Positions 12,549 to 26,868 are shown, counted from the stretch's first letter. The stretch is DNA of 64,000 nt from Portunus trituberculatus (GCF_017591435.1 NC_059268.1:16286684-16350683), one strand, 5' to 3'. Numbers and translations: made by a program. The notes: a model not told the origin generated them from the sequence alone.

Positions 12549-13424
12549 GACAACAGACAAACAAGAACTAAGAGACAGTGAAAGGCAAGCAGATATACAG
12601 ACAGACATGGCAATAGAATAAAGGAGACAAGACGAGAAAAAAGAGAAGAGGAGGAGAAAGAAGAGAGAAGGAGGTGAAGTGGAGGGATCGAGAGAGGGAA
12701 GGAGAAAGAGGATGCCACAAAACTATCACCTACAGCCGTGTAAAAGAAGGTAAGAGGATGAGGAGAACTGTAAGGTGTAGCAGCAGCAGTAGCAGTAGCA
12801 GTAGCAGTAGCAGGAATAGTAGGACTAGTAGCAGTATTTCAATAGAACTTAGCAGAAACTCCATTTTTCCCTATACTGACCTTCTCATATAAAAAGGCAA
12901 AGATATACAAAGCCCTTTCAAAATACGTGGTAATGTCCTCTTTAGTCCTCACAGTGGCTTCAATCTGCATGTCTTCTTCCCTAAAACCATCATTAAACCT
13001 TCCCTTTTCTCCCGACAGGTACATGTATCATCACCTTCTACCGGAAAAGTGTGCAGTGAAGAGCCTTGTGTATGTACGAGGACTGGTGTATGTGTGACTG
13101 GCTTAAGATAGTGTCTAGCGAAAGGGGACGAGAAGGAAGGAGCTGGACTGAGGGAAAATCTAGTTGTGGACTCCCGCAGGAATAGGAAAGGTAAGGAATA
13201 AGAAGGTCTTGAAGGGAAGGGAGACTTTGGGAATGCTGTACAGTCAGAATTACGTGGACTGGAGGTTGCATCATCGCTCTCCAGTACGCTTTCTATCCAA
13301 CATTGTGTCTGAAACTATGCATGTTGTAGGTTTTAAGAAATGTTTGTCGCTTTTCTGAGTATAAAGGTATTATTTTATTATTTCATTATTTAAAAAGCCA
13401 AATTTACTGTGTTTTTTGTCTTTT

Positions 13425-13430
<6 letters not shown>
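12546..13430. other. Purine-rich then unique spacer
   Basis: A/G-rich to about 12720, a short AGC/AGT array at 12780 to 12835, then unique sequence. No exon recognised. Confidence 0.45.
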
Positions 13431-13688
<258 letters not shown>

Positions 13689-13781
13689 TTCGCCTGTCTG
13701 TTTGTCCCTGTCGTGTTGTCAGTCCGTCCCGCCCACCTTTGTAAAGATGACGTGTTATGAGACAGCTGATCCTACCCATTA

Positions 13782-13787
<6 letters not shown>

Positions 13788-13818
<31 letters not shown>

Positions 13819-14043
13819 GCTGTTGTTGTTAGTGGTATTGGTTGGTGGTAGTTTTCCCTTGTTATTGCTGCATCTGTTGTGTTTTCCTTTCTCTTTTTTT
13901 TTCGTTTATTAGATTCTAGCATTATTTAACGTGTATAAAATGTCTAACTCTTGGTTTTTCTATAGTTATCCCTTCCTCTTCCCTATTTTCTATTATTTCT
14001 CGTTATTGCTGCTCCAAATCCTCGTTTTCTATGCTGTTTATTA

Positions 14044-14080
<37 letters not shown>
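13788..14080. repeat. (TTG)n and (TTA)n arrays
   Basis: TTG spans about 13788 to 13830 and TTA about 14040 to 14081, separated by T-rich unique sequence. Confidence 0.88.
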
Positions 14081-14081
<1 letters not shown>

Positions 14082-14261
14082 TACTTCTCTTTGTTTTTGT
14101 TTATTGTATCAGCTGCATCTTATTTCTCTTTTAATCCAAGCATATATTTCATTTCTTTCTGTTCTTCTATTACTTTTACTCAGTGTACTACTACTAATGT
14201 TCTTTCTTATTATTATTATTCTTATTATTTTTATTATCACTGTTATTTTTCTGCTTTGTCT

Positions 14262-14852
14262 TCCTCTTCTTCTTCGTTTTCTTTTTTTCTTTTTTTCTTA
14301 TTCTTTTCCTTTTCTTTTCTTTTCTTCTTCTTCTTCTTCTTCTTCTTCTTCTTCTTCTTCTTCTTCTTCTTCTTTTCTTTTTTCTAATTCTTCTTCTTCT
14401 TCTTGATTTTCTTCTTCTTCTTCTTCTTCTTCTTCTCTTCTTCTCTTCTCCTTCTCCTTCTTCTTCTTCTTCTTCTTCTTCTTCTTCTCTCTTCTTCTTC
14501 TCCTCTCCTTCTCTTCTTCTTCTTCTTCTTCTTCTTCTTCTTCTTCTTCTTCTTCTTCTTCTTCTTCTTCTTCTTCTTCTTCTTCTTCTTCTTCTCCTCT
14601 TCCTCCTCCTCCTCCTCCTCCTCCTCCTCCTCCTCCTCCTCCTCCTCCGGTAATATGCAGATCACAGATTTCTTTGTATTTCTCGTCCTCAAATTCCTCT
14701 TTCTGGATTTTCTCTGTTATAACATCCCTCCTTCTCCTTCTCCTCCTCCTCCTCCTCCTCCTCCTCTTCCTCCTCCTCCTCCTCCTCCTCCTCTTCATCC
14801 TCTCCTCTTCCTCCTTCTTCTCTCCCTCCTCCTATTCCTCCTCCTCCTGTGT
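14262..14852. repeat. Long polypyrimidine tract (TTC/TCC)
   Basis: About 590 bp almost purely C and T on the plus strand, mostly CTT units passing into CTC units, broken by a mixed insert at 14649 to 14740. The opposite strand is GAA/GGA. Such tracts can adopt triplex (H-DNA) structure. All long frames here are low-complexity artefacts. Confidence 0.93.
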
Positions 14853-15058
14853 CTGTCATATGCAAATTATTGATGTAACCCCTTAAGCTATACAAAAAGA
14901 AAACGGGTGTTGTGTCTTCAAGTAGACGACAATACTTATGAAAAATAAAAGAAATAGAAGAATACAATGCGAGATAAAAGGAATCGCATCTTTTTCGACC
15001 AATGTATAAACACACTACACTGTCGCGGTCGCACAGTGGTCACCCTAACCACACTTAA
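14853..15058. other. Spacer, nothing recognised
   Basis: Short unique stretch between the pyrimidine tract and a TIR-C copy. Confidence 0.4.
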
Positions 15059-15357
15059 AGCCAGTATTCAGAAACGCCTCCTCCTCTCATTACCCCAATT
15101 TTCCAAGGCCACAGAAACAACTAGACGGGTTTTCAAGACAGTCTCTCATTTTAGTAAACAAAATCTTACCAGTAGATCACCAGAACCATAAAAAAAATAC
15201 CCTTAAAAACACGAGTATCTTCAACGAGAGCCAGTAATCTACAAATCTTACCAGTATATCACCAGAAAAAATATCCTTAAATGCACGAGTATCTTCAACG
15301 AGAGCCTTTGGAAAGCAATGATGGTGACAAAAGAAAGGCGTTTCAGAATAAAAGCCT
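15059..15357 (+). mobile_element. TIR-C element with internal partial duplication
   Basis: It matches the copy at 27440 through CCAAGGCCACAGAAACAACTA and GGTTTTCAAGACAGT. It keeps the empty TA site (15122-15123) and empty TTAA site (15203-15206). The segment around CACGAGTATCTTCAACGAGA occurs twice, about 90 bp apart, so part of the element is duplicated. Confidence 0.72.
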
Positions 15358-15431
15358 CGCTATCGCAGAGTTTTGATAATATTTCCCTTACCTTTAAGTC
15401 CTCCCATGTATTGACAACCGTATTACAAAAC

Positions 15432-15433
<2 letters not shown>

Positions 15434-15466
<33 letters not shown>

Positions 15467-15646
15467 GATAATGGAAGTACGTGTCAGTTGTTACTCGATC
15501 ATGATTCTACTGCATTTTGGTGTGACTAGAAGACATAGAGTATACTGAACAACTATACAGGATAATAAGAACAATATTGTAGTTAGTATATGTATCTAAA
15601 AAAATAAATAAATACTCTGTCTCATGATGTAAGATGGAAGGATGAA

Positions 15647-15729
<83 letters not shown>

Positions 15730-15745
15730 GGATGCTGGAGGTCAA

Positions 15746-15820
<75 letters not shown>
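15434..15820. repeat. (GA)n, (CT)n and (GA)n arrays
   Basis: GA spans 15434 to 15463, CT 15650 to 15726 and GA 15750 to 15820. The last two are complementary and about 25 bp apart, so they could form a large hairpin. Confidence 0.93.
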
Positions 15821-15826
<6 letters not shown>

Positions 15827-16836
15827 TAAGAGAAAGAGTAAGAGAAAGAGTAAGAGAAAGAAAAAGAAAGAAACAAAGAAACAGAGAAACAGAAACAAAA
15901 AGACAGAAAGATAAAAACAGACAAAAAACAGACAGAAACAGAGACAGAGAGACAGAAGTAACACAGACGGACTAAAAGACAGACAGACAAACAGAAAGCC
16001 ACACAAAGAGACAGATAGAGACAGTAGAGAGGAGAAGGGGCCGAGGTTAGAGCCTTAGACGGTGGCGATGAATGATTAAGAGGCCACGTAGTAGGTTGGT
16101 AAATAAAAGAGCACAAGCAACAAAAGGTGGCAATAAAGGAGGGCTGGAACAATTACAGATATTGAGGAAGACTTAGAGACTCCAGCCAGATCAGGTTTAG
16201 TGTCCCGGGGGAAACATACGTACGGCTGGCTGGCTGGCTGGCTGGCTGGCTACCTCTCTCTTTCCCTCTCTCTCTCTCTCTCTCTCTCTCTGGGTCTCGG
16301 TGTGATTATGTTGTTAGTCTCCTTTCTTGCTAGTGTTTATTCTTTTTATTTCATTCTATTTATTTTTATTCCTATTTTTATTTTCCTCACCAGACAACTT
16401 TCAATACCGATGTCTTACACAAACACAAGAAAGTTAAGAGGAACAATAAAAGGAGTTCACAGGCTTATGAAACACTCGGTAATCCCTGTGAAAGCATAAC
16501 AAAATAATAATCCCTATCTTTCTAGTCTTCAAAATAAATCCTTTCCACGATACTAACCACACGATTCCTGAGTCTAATCCAGTCATCTAACACACTATAG
16601 CTATCCTTTTCCCAGTCAATACACTCGCCCCGCCCTCCACCGAACGCGCTGAAACGTGGCGACTCCGCAGTGCAAAGTTCTTAGTTAATATTCAGAACAG
16701 ATGGAAACAGGTGGGGCAGAAGGCAGGCAAGCTCCTCGGGGCAGTTTGACGGCAGTTTGGATGGTGTTCGCCTAGCTGGTCAAGTGAAACATCGAGAGGA
16801 GTGCGCTGAAGCTGTTACGTGAGTGTGGGGGAGGTT

Positions 16837-16840
<4 letters not shown>
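15821..16840. other. A/G-rich decay zone and spacer
   Basis: From 15821 to about 16030 is decayed GA/CAGA repeat. A GGCT tetranucleotide run lies at about 16222 to 16250, with CT at 16257 to 16291. The rest is unique, with a GC-rich patch at 16625 to 16680. No gene. Confidence 0.5.

Positions 16841-17831
<991 letters not shown>

Positions 17832-17896
<65 letters not shown>
17832..17896. repeat. (CA)n microsatellite
   Basis: Uninterrupted CA array of about 32 units. Confidence 0.95.
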
Positions 17897-17899
<3 letters not shown>

Positions 17900-18173
17900 G
17901 TAGAGGTAATGTAATGGCATCTGGTGGTAAAAGTAGTGGCAGTTAGAGTTTACAGTCACAGATACGTGGTTTATGGAATGTTTAGAATACTGAACGAAGG
18001 TAAGAAGAAAAGCTCCTCAAGATATCTTCAGAAATACAGCTCATGGTCTTGCTGACGTCTCTCTTTTCTTTTTTTTTTTAACTGGATGTAGGAAAATAAA
18101 TACATCTAGCCAATGTTTCTCATAGATTTAGAGTTTATCACATAAGTACTGGCCAAGTTTGTAATAGGTAAAC

Positions 18174-18404
<231 letters not shown>

Positions 18405-18689
18405 CAGAGGCGAGAGACAGTAAGACGAGCAACACAGCTATGGAGTATGAGAGATTGGAAACAGTCACTCAAAGGAAGGGAGCTGACAAATCGAACGTTC
18501 TTTGACAGGAGCCCATTTGATAACGCTGTGCAAGAACAATCCAAAGCCCTTCCCTACCACGTGTCAGCTCAAGTACTCTCCATGCAGAATATACAGTACC
18601 CTGCATACACAGCCTTTAATATGTGATAAGAACTTTGCTTTACACACAAGGGAGGAAGATAAAAGGAAGTAAAACACAGAAGGGTAACA

Positions 18690-18897
18690 TTAACCAGTAC
18701 TGAGACGCATTTTTACCACGAGTTTTGAATGTGATTAGACGATTTTATTGACATTAGGAAGTGTCTATGGAGCTCAGAAGATTAATTTCCAGAGTCTTCA
18801 CCATCGCAATCTCCACACGAGTTTCTGAAGCTGCATAAAATCACCAAATTGTAAACAAAAGGAATCTGAAAACGTGTTACGGTACTGAAGGGGTTAA
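18690..18897 (-). mobile_element. TTAA-212 MITE, copy 7
   Basis: Both TTAA ends are present. The left end lacks the CCTTC part of the inverted repeat (TTAACCAGTACTG). Confidence 0.8.
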
Positions 18898-19136
18898 GTA
18901 AAAAGTCACCAATGATAAGGAGAAATTATGTTGAAAATACTAATAATGAGACAGATGAAGGTGAAGGGGAAGTTGGTGACAGCAACATGGCAGGAGAGTG
19001 ATGATGATGATGATGATGATGATGACTTCTAGCTCCGTACTGCTTCATGATAGTGAGATAAATAAGTTTCTTAATGAGCTAAAACTACATAATTTGATAA
19101 TCGAGTTCACTGCATCAATCCACCACTTTGGCAAAT

Positions 19137-19171
<35 letters not shown>

Positions 19172-21028
19172 GTGAAGGTAGTTGTCTCGTTTCGTTTGTG
19201 TATATTGTTTCGTTTCTTTTCTATATATTGCTTATGGTTCGATACCTCGAACCATGAATCATAGTTCATGTATGAGGGGTCCAGCACTGGGACTGGGTCA
19301 CTTACCACCCTGCGCTATGGTGGTCGAGGTCTCTAGTCAAGTAAAGCCTTGAGTCTCCGAAGGCCTTTTCTTTTGACCTCAACACACACACACACACACA
19401 CACCAAATGTTATCACACTTGTGCCCAATATCAAATGAAAATCCTATCTTGTACGAATACCATCCACTTTGAGACCTGAACTAACACCGCTATGTCCTCA
19501 ACAGATCTTCCTCCAGCAACACAACCCTGACAGCTTCTGGATAATCACCAGTAAGACAAGTGATTTCTTTCAGGCAATGTCCGTAACAAGACGTAGCATT
19601 TTTACATCACCATTGAAAAACCCTTTGGCATGGAAGTGTATAAAGTGCCGGAGGAGATATTCAGTAGTGCTTCATTTGAACGTGTTTCGAGGTAAGGAAA
19701 GTCAAGATTTAGCGAGAAATACAGGTACAGAAATGACATTGATAAGCAGGTGGAGTGACGATCACTCAGCTGATTTTATGTCACATATTTGAAGCCACGC
19801 TATTGGTCAACAAGAGAGAGAAAGAAGAGCTAATAAATGGAGGAAATGGATAATGAATGAAGAAAATGGGAATAGAACAAGAGAGGAAAAACTATGGATA
19901 GCGAATAGAGGAATCAGCTGGGTGGAGGAGCTGGGAAGGGGAGACCGCGGGAGTCGAGGAGAGCGGGCGGGAAGTGTACATGAAAAAATATTGCCTTATT
20001 TTCTACATCTGACTGAATTACTCAAATCTCAACTCAAGCTAACCTAGTCTTTGGATGAAAACAACAATGGTATTTCAATATTTTTCATACATTCTACAAC
20101 CACAAAGATGGATACTTACTGTATGGTATTATATACAGCCTTCCCGCCAGTAGTTGTCTTGCCCACCAGCTGTTTCTTTCGCCTCTCAGCACCAAAGCAG
20201 TCCCCATAATCTATAAAGACATAGATCTACACTTCACTGCGCCACTCCATCACTTATAAATCCTCAGTCACATCAAGTAATGGAGCAAGATGTATTTGTT
20301 CAAGTGATCCACCACACACCCATAACAAATCACTCCCGCCTTCCCGATACCCACCAACCAGAATGAATGACCAATTGACCGTCTTGATTCAGGGACATTT
20401 TATATAGTTTTCCCACCTAAGAGAATAATAATGACCTCTAATTATTGTGGATATAATGATATTGATATATAAAAAATGCTACATTATGTATGCGCACAAA
20501 CACCTTAAGTTGAGGTATTTTTAGTATTCCCGTCATGGCAGCAAACCCTCCCAAAGCTACATGACGTCACATACCTCAGTTGCCTCACGAGACTGTGAGC
20601 TGCCAATGCCGGTAAATACGTGATGTCTGGCTAAGTACGTGCAATGGCGAATGCAGTGTGAGGATTCTTTGCGTAAGTTGAACCTTCTTTACCTCGTCAA
20701 TCAAGGAAAACAGAACTCGGATTGCTACAATAACCAGGGCAGTTGGCGGGGAGCACAGGCCGCGGTGCATGAGGAAAACAAGCAAGTAAGTGGTGTGGTG
20801 GTGATAATGTATGGGTGAAGTTTTCCTCCATTGTTCTCATCATTGGAAGGTACAACAGCATAGATAACAGAACACTCATGGTTGAACAGACAATGTAGCA
20901 AAGCACACGTTAATTCGTAAAAGAAGATAGACAACAAACTTACGGATTGGGATGATTAGTGAAAGTATAAATAGGTTTACCTATTTGTGATGGTTTCTTG
21001 CCTTACTGCCTTACATGTTCCTATCAAC
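18898..21028. other. 2.1-kb spacer, mostly unique
   Basis: It holds a GAT array near 19000 to 19025, CT at 19139 to 19168 and AC at 19383 to 19402. Frames of 107 codons (19469 to 19792) and 64 to 70 codons resemble nothing I recognise and lack splice support. The region 19240 to 19345 may be a minus-strand tRNA-derived repeat. Confidence 0.45.
19225..19345 (-). mobile_element. Possible tRNA-like SINE head
   Basis: On the minus strand, CATAGCGCAGGGTGGTAAG resembles an A-box region, and GGTTCGAGGTATC about 60 bp later resembles a B box. Spacing is wider than usual and I see no tail, so this is tentative. Confidence 0.3.
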
Positions 21029-21239
21029 CAACCCCTTTAGTACCAGGACACGTTTTCACACATATTCTGCTTATTATTTGTTGATTTTTATACAGCTTCA
21101 GATACCTACGTAGTGATTAAAGTATTGAAGACTGGCCATTAAACTTCTGACCTCCATAAACCCTTCTTAATGTGAATAGAATCATCTAATCACACCTAAA
21201 CGCAAGGTAAAAATACGTTCCAGTACTGGAAGGAGTTAA
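21029..21239 (+). mobile_element. TTAA-212 MITE, copy 8
   Basis: The right TTAA is intact. The left end has decayed to AACCAACCCC. Confidence 0.78.
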
Positions 21240-21546
21240 CCAGTCATAGGCTCACACTCCCATCATGCACCAACTCAACGCACCATCGAAATCATCTCTA
21301 TCTAACGTCATCTAATCTCACTCTGATCGGAATAGCAAACAGTCCCGCCATTAACGCCTTCACTGCCGCCGTAACCGTAACAACAAAGCGTACGTTTCAC
21401 AATTTCACTCATTATACTTCCTAAGGAGAAAAACTGAAAAATAAGTTAGAGGTCTATTCCCACTAAGGCGCAGATCCGTTTTAGTATATAGACGCTTTCC
21501 TCCTTCAGTGTTCTTTGTTATGTAAGGACGAATTGATAGTTAGATA

Positions 21547-21812
21547 CATGATCATATAGATAGATAGATAGATAGACAGATAGATACATAGATAGATAGG
21601 AAAGTATATAGATAGACAGATAGATTGATAGATACACAGATAGATACATAGATAAATAGGAAAGTATATAGATAGACAGATAGATGGATAGATACACAGA
21701 TAAACTTACACTAGATAGATACATTCATACACACATAGTTGGGAGAATAAATGAATAAATATAGATATTCAGATAGATAGATTTACAGATAAATAGGCAG
21801 AAGAATAGTTAG

Positions 21813-21876
<64 letters not shown>
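21547..21876. repeat. Degenerate (GATA)n with 60-bp higher order, then (AC)n
   Basis: GATA/GACA units form a higher-order repeat: ATAGGAAAGTATATAGATAG occurs near 21596 and again near 21656. A pure AC array follows at about 21818 to 21876. Confidence 0.85.
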
Positions 21877-21878
<2 letters not shown>

Positions 21879-22156
21879 GAGTAAGAAAACATTACATCAA
21901 GGAAATAATAGTCAGGTGTTTTCCTTTTTCCCTAAATTTTAATAACAGAATTACTATGTCATGTTATTGCCAGCGGGGTAACACACTGTCCATTAGACTT
22001 AGCGGGCCTGCTCCTACGTCTCGTCTCCACTAATGAGCACGTGAGAGGAGGAGGAGGAGGAGGAGGAGGAGGAGGAGGAGGAGAGGCAAGAGAAACAGTG
22101 AGTAGGAAAGAAAGGGATAAAAAAATGATACTGCCTTTTTGCAATAATGATTACCC

Positions 22157-22200
<44 letters not shown>

Positions 22201-22272
22201 ATGGGGTGAGAAGGGGATATAAGATGTTCGGAGGGAAGAGAAAGGTTATGGAGACGAGTATTACACCTCCCA

Positions 22273-22317
<45 letters not shown>

Positions 22318-22637
22318 ACTCCTCTTTTCCCATTTTCTTCCACTAATAGCTATTTTTTCCTTCTCTTTCCTCAAATATTCTTCCTATTTCTCTCCCGCTT
22401 TTCCTCCACTGTCCTTTTTTTCCCTCCATATTTCCCTCTCATCTTAGCACATCATTTTTCCTCCCCTCTACATTCCTCGTTTTCTACTCAATAGGTCCTT
22501 TTTTCCCCTCTCAACCCCGTCACACCCCTCTGTCTTTCCCTCAAATCCTTTATTTTTTTCTCCTTCAGTTCACCCACTACTGTTTTCTTTCTGTCTCTTC
22601 TACTCCTCTCAGTCCTTTTGGCAACTACACCCATGGA

Positions 22638-22640
<3 letters not shown>
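21877..22640. other. Spacer with short arrays
   Basis: Contains GGA (22047 to 22083), GA (22160 to 22195) and CT (22276 to 22315), followed by C/T-rich unique sequence. No gene. Confidence 0.5.
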
Positions 22641-22721
<81 letters not shown>

Positions 22722-22722
22722 C
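22640..22722. repeat. (CT)n-(GT)n microsatellite
   Basis: CT spans to about 22707, ending in a short GT run. Confidence 0.94.
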
Positions 22723-22933
22723 CCTCGCCCTTCGCCCCTTCTGCTCTGGCCTGAAGGGAATCTCGTAAGGGTTTGCTGAAGATAAACTCTTAAGAGGATT
22801 ACAAACACCGAGAAATTACCACAAGCCGATTCCGAGGGGAAGATTTCTCTTGTGCGATTATTCTCGTCTGTTCCCGATTTTTTTTTTTTCATTTTTTGCC
22901 CCCTTATCGACAGGACTTTGTTTGCTCTGTGTC

Positions 22934-23122
22934 TCCTCCTCCTCCTCCTCCTCTTCTTCTTCTTCTTCTTCTTCTTCTTCTTCTTCTTCTTCTTCTTCTT
23001 CTTCTTCTTCTTCTTCTTCTTCTTCTTCTTCTTCTATTTCTTCTTCTTTCTTCTTCCTTCTGTGACTGTCAGTACTTCATAGATTGTAGTTGTTATTGAT
23101 GTTGTTGGCTCACAGCTGTCCC

Positions 23123-23205
<83 letters not shown>

Positions 23206-23276
23206 TTGTCCATTACATTTTCATCATAGATAGAGTTTTCACGTCACTGGATTCATGTATATAACAAAATAATAAT

Positions 23277-23332
<56 letters not shown>
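22934..23332. repeat. (CTC/CTT)n, (CT)n and (GA)n arrays
   Basis: A CTC-to-CTT array spans 22934 to 23060, CT spans 23126 to 23201 and GA spans 23280 to 23332. Confidence 0.93.
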
Positions 23333-23336
<4 letters not shown>

Positions 23337-24040
23337 ATATAATTTGATTTATTACTCATTTACAGCGTCAATCTTAAGTAAAAGAGGCAACAAATATAGA
23401 ACTTATATACAAATACGCAGAACTGAATTTAACGTATGTCATTAATATTGCAATACGATCACTATTGACCAAATCGAGTGAGAGGAGGTTGTTTCTCTTC
23501 TCTAGTTCTGAACCTTAACCCAACCAACGACTCCTTCAATGTTTATGAGGTATTTTTAATCATTATTCTCAAGTCGAGCGTACCTTCACCTCCTCCCCAC
23601 CTGTTAGCTTCCCTAATTATCCACTGAAAACAGGGGCTTGGGAATTAAAAGTACTAAGTGAGAGGTAATAGGATACATTAGAAACACACAGCCTCTCTCT
23701 CCCTGCTGCTTCAGACACTGCGCACTGTCAGGTCTTCAAAAGTGGTGGAACACAGGAAGGAGTTATCAGTTCTTCCTCTCGCTCGTTATCCAATTTACTC
23801 TTTCAACGTAGACGACATTTTGCTCACCCACACTGAAAATAAATGAAAGTAAAAAAAAGATAATAGAATAACTCATTGTCCCGTTCTTTCATTCTCTGCC
23901 AACCATTTTTCATAGTAAATATTACACACAGTACTCGAAATATATCATAAAAGCAGCATAGATGTTTAATAGCCACGATTTATAAGTGCCTGCAGTTTAG
24001 TTTATCATTGTGAAGAATCTGGCATAGTTGTGCACTTGAA

Positions 24041-24079
<39 letters not shown>

Positions 24080-24310
24080 AGGAAAGGGTTGTGACGGGAG
24101 TTAGCCAAAGAGAAGTAATTTTTTAGACAGCTGAGTAAACTGATGAAACCGTAAACAGGTGTGACGGTACACTGAACACCACTCCTCTCCTAAGACACGA
24201 GGGACAAAACATAAGAGTATAAGAGAAAGAAGTAGCTGCAAAAAGGCCAGTAAATTTTCACGTGGGGATCTCTTATATAGCAGAGTCTTCCCATCAAACA
24301 CTTCCATTCA
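23333..24310. other. Unique spacer
   Basis: AT-rich unique sequence with one GA array at 24041 to 24076. No exon recognised. Confidence 0.45.
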
Positions 24311-24720
24311 TGACGCGTAAATAGACAGAGAGACAGATAGACAAGCAAGCAGATAGGGAGGTAAGCAGTCAGACAGGTAAATGACAGACAGGTGAAATAG
24401 ACAGACAGGTAGGTTGATAGATAGACATGTAAATAAACAGATAGGTAAATAGATACAAAGGTCATATGGACTGACAAAAAGATAGACAAGCAAGCAGACA
24501 GGCAGAAAGATAAACAGACAGGTAAATAGACAGACAGGCAGACAGACAGGTAGGTAAGCATGTAAAGACAGGTAAATAGATACACAGGTCGACTGACAGA
24601 CCGTAGATAAACAGACAGACAAACAGACAAGGATGAATTGACAGAGGCGGACAGACGCATAGACACGCACGAAACGCAGACACACAGACAGAAAAGAGAC
24701 AGACGGAGAGAAAAAGCATA
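24311..24720. repeat. Degenerate GACA/GATA/GTAA repeat zone
   Basis: About 400 bp of interspersed AGACAGACAGGTAAATAGA-like units. They yield Cys/Leu/Tyr-rich minus-strand frames of up to 158 codons, which are artefacts. Confidence 0.85.
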
Positions 24721-25143
24721 TAGGTAAAAGCCAGAGAGATCAAAAGATTAATGAAAAGAAGAAAAGAAAATAGGAAAAAGGAAGACAAAGTACGGAGAAA
24801 CAAGCGAACAAACGAAAATACAAAGCGCAGGAAAAATTGGAGGACTCGAGAGACCAAGTAAAGAAAAAAAGGAGGGAGAGAAGAAGAAGAAGAAGAAGAA
24901 GAAGAAGAAGAGAGAGAGAGAGGAAGGCTGGGAGGAACTACATCGAGTTTAGGGAGAAAGAAAACGGTGGTGTTCGGCCTAAAGAGAACTTACGGCCTGT
25001 TCCAACCAAGCCACAAACCAAGTGATGGATTTACTACGTAATTTGCACTAATGTCTTCCAGCGCCACCCAACCATGCAAAGAGCTTGGTAATCATGTTCC
25101 AGGCCTGAAGTATTCCAGAGGGGAAGGAAGGGAGGGAAGAAAA

Positions 25144-25214
<71 letters not shown>

Positions 25215-25378
25215 GAGGTCTACGCTCAAAGACTGGAAGGGAGGAATGGAAGAAAAGAGGAATTAGCGATGATGAAGGGAGGGAAAGACAGAGACAGGGA
25301 AGAGATAGAGGAAGAGGCAAGAAGGCTATATAAAGACAATTTGTAGCATTAACCAAAGGGCTGGCGATAAAATAATTT

Positions 25379-25430
<52 letters not shown>

Positions 25431-25627
25431 AACCCGAAATAAAGCCGGCAGTAATCCTTAGGTGCATACAGTGGGTCGTGTCTTTAACCCTAAACAGTTA
25501 ACAGAATCACACAACCAGGGCGCGATGATGCCTCAGCACACGAGGATGTAAGAAAATAGAGACCACAAAAGGCTAATTGACAGGCGAGATGACGACATTC
25601 ACTTCTATTTGACAGTGGATTCTAGAC
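24721..25627. other. Purine-rich spacer with GA arrays
   Basis: GAA array at 24883 to 24910, GA at 25148 to 25208 and GA at 25382 to 25428. Unique sequence at 24960 to 25110 has no recognisable exon. Confidence 0.5.
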
Positions 25628-25925
25628 ATTTTTTTTTTTTTTATTTATGTAAGGGGAAAGTTGTCCAAGGGTAATATAAAACAAAAAATAAAGGGCCTCT
25701 AGTTGCCAGTTCCTTGCAGGTACCAGAGAGTTAGCCAAAAAAAAGGAATGAGTGTCTTGAAAGGTCCCTCTTAAGTGAAGTCAAGTCGTAGGAAGTTGGA
25801 AAGAAGCAGGTAGGGAGTTTGAGATTACCAGAGAAAGGTATGAATGATTGCGAGCACTTGTTAACTCTTGCATTAGAGAGTTGGACAGAGTAGTAATAAC
25901 GGCTTGTGTTTTGAGGCTATTTATC
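25628..25925 (+). mobile_element. Rep-B dispersed repeat, longest copy
   Basis: Starts with a T-run and TTATGTAAGGGGAAAGTTG, then CCAAGGGTAA, TTAGCCAAA, AAGTGAAGTCAAGTCGTAGG and TTAACTCTTGCATTAGAGAG. The same blocks occur in the same order at 41989. No inverted ends are visible and the copies are truncated variably, which suggests a retroposed or LINE-derived sequence. The class is uncertain. Confidence 0.65.
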
Positions 25926-26098
25926 ACATCTTATTTTCAAAGGCCATTGTGATAATAATTTGGCTTTCTCTTTAATTAGTTAATCATACGAAGGTGTTGG
26001 AATTCCTTGTTCATAAGTGTCCTCCCAAGAATTCGGTCCTTTCATAAAAAAATCTCTCGTATCCTACCCTCGTTTTCATCTTAGTTCACGTTGCACAT

Positions 26099-26312
26099 TT
26101 GACCTCTTCAGTACCATGACGCGTTTCCATGTACATTCTGCTTACTATTCGATGATTTTATACAGCTTCAGAAATTAATGTGGGCGATCAAAATAGTGAA
26201 GACTCTGGCCATTAGTCTTCTGACCTCCATTGACCCTTACTGATGTCAATAAAATGGTCTAATCATACACAAATTTCAAAGTAAAAATGTGTCCCTGTAT
26301 TGAAGGGATTAA
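26099..26312 (+). mobile_element. TTAA-212 MITE, copy 9
   Basis: The left TTAA has mutated to TTGA, while the right is intact. Otherwise it is full length. Confidence 0.82.
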
Positions 26313-26598
26313 ATTTAACACTGCACATTTAGAGGACAAAGAAACTTAAAGAATAAAAACAACACAAAGAAAATAATAGATAGATAATATGACCCCAAGC
26401 ATTCAGAACCTCTAATACCATTACAAGAAAGAACAAGAAAAATAAATAGAAATAACATGATATCCCGTTTTCTTTGCCAGTCATTGTACGTAGAAAGAAA
26501 ACGACGAGTGTGTGTTCACGGAGGGGGGACACAAGTAATACCTTTCTTGATCGCGTGATACTGTTGGCATATTGTTGAGATTTGCGCCATGATTTCTT

Positions 26599-26600
<2 letters not shown>
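26313..26600. other. Spacer, nothing recognised
   Basis: AT-rich unique sequence. Confidence 0.4.
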
Positions 26601-26633
<33 letters not shown>

Positions 26634-26731
26634 CAGACAGTATAGTGGATTGTTAGTACTTTTAATAGCAAAAACAGAGAAATTAAAAAAAGGGAGGAAG
26701 AAATATGGGTAAAAGGCAGAAAGTAAAGTAA

Positions 26732-26790
<59 letters not shown>

Positions 26791-26812
26791 AAGCAAGGAA
26801 GAGGTTTAAGAA

Positions 26813-26868
<56 letters not shown>

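Noticed and set aside
14298..14798. 166-codon Glu/Lys-rich minus-strand frame
   Set aside because: Simple translation of the TTC/TCC tract.
21352..21400. TTAACGCCTTCACTGCCGCC as one end of another TTAA element
   Set aside because: No inverted partner end was found downstream, so it cannot be called an element.
24190..24857. Cys/Leu/Tyr-rich minus-strand frames that look like membrane proteins
   Set aside because: They read through a degenerate GACA/GTAA repeat. The repeated CLSVYL pattern mirrors the DNA repeat.
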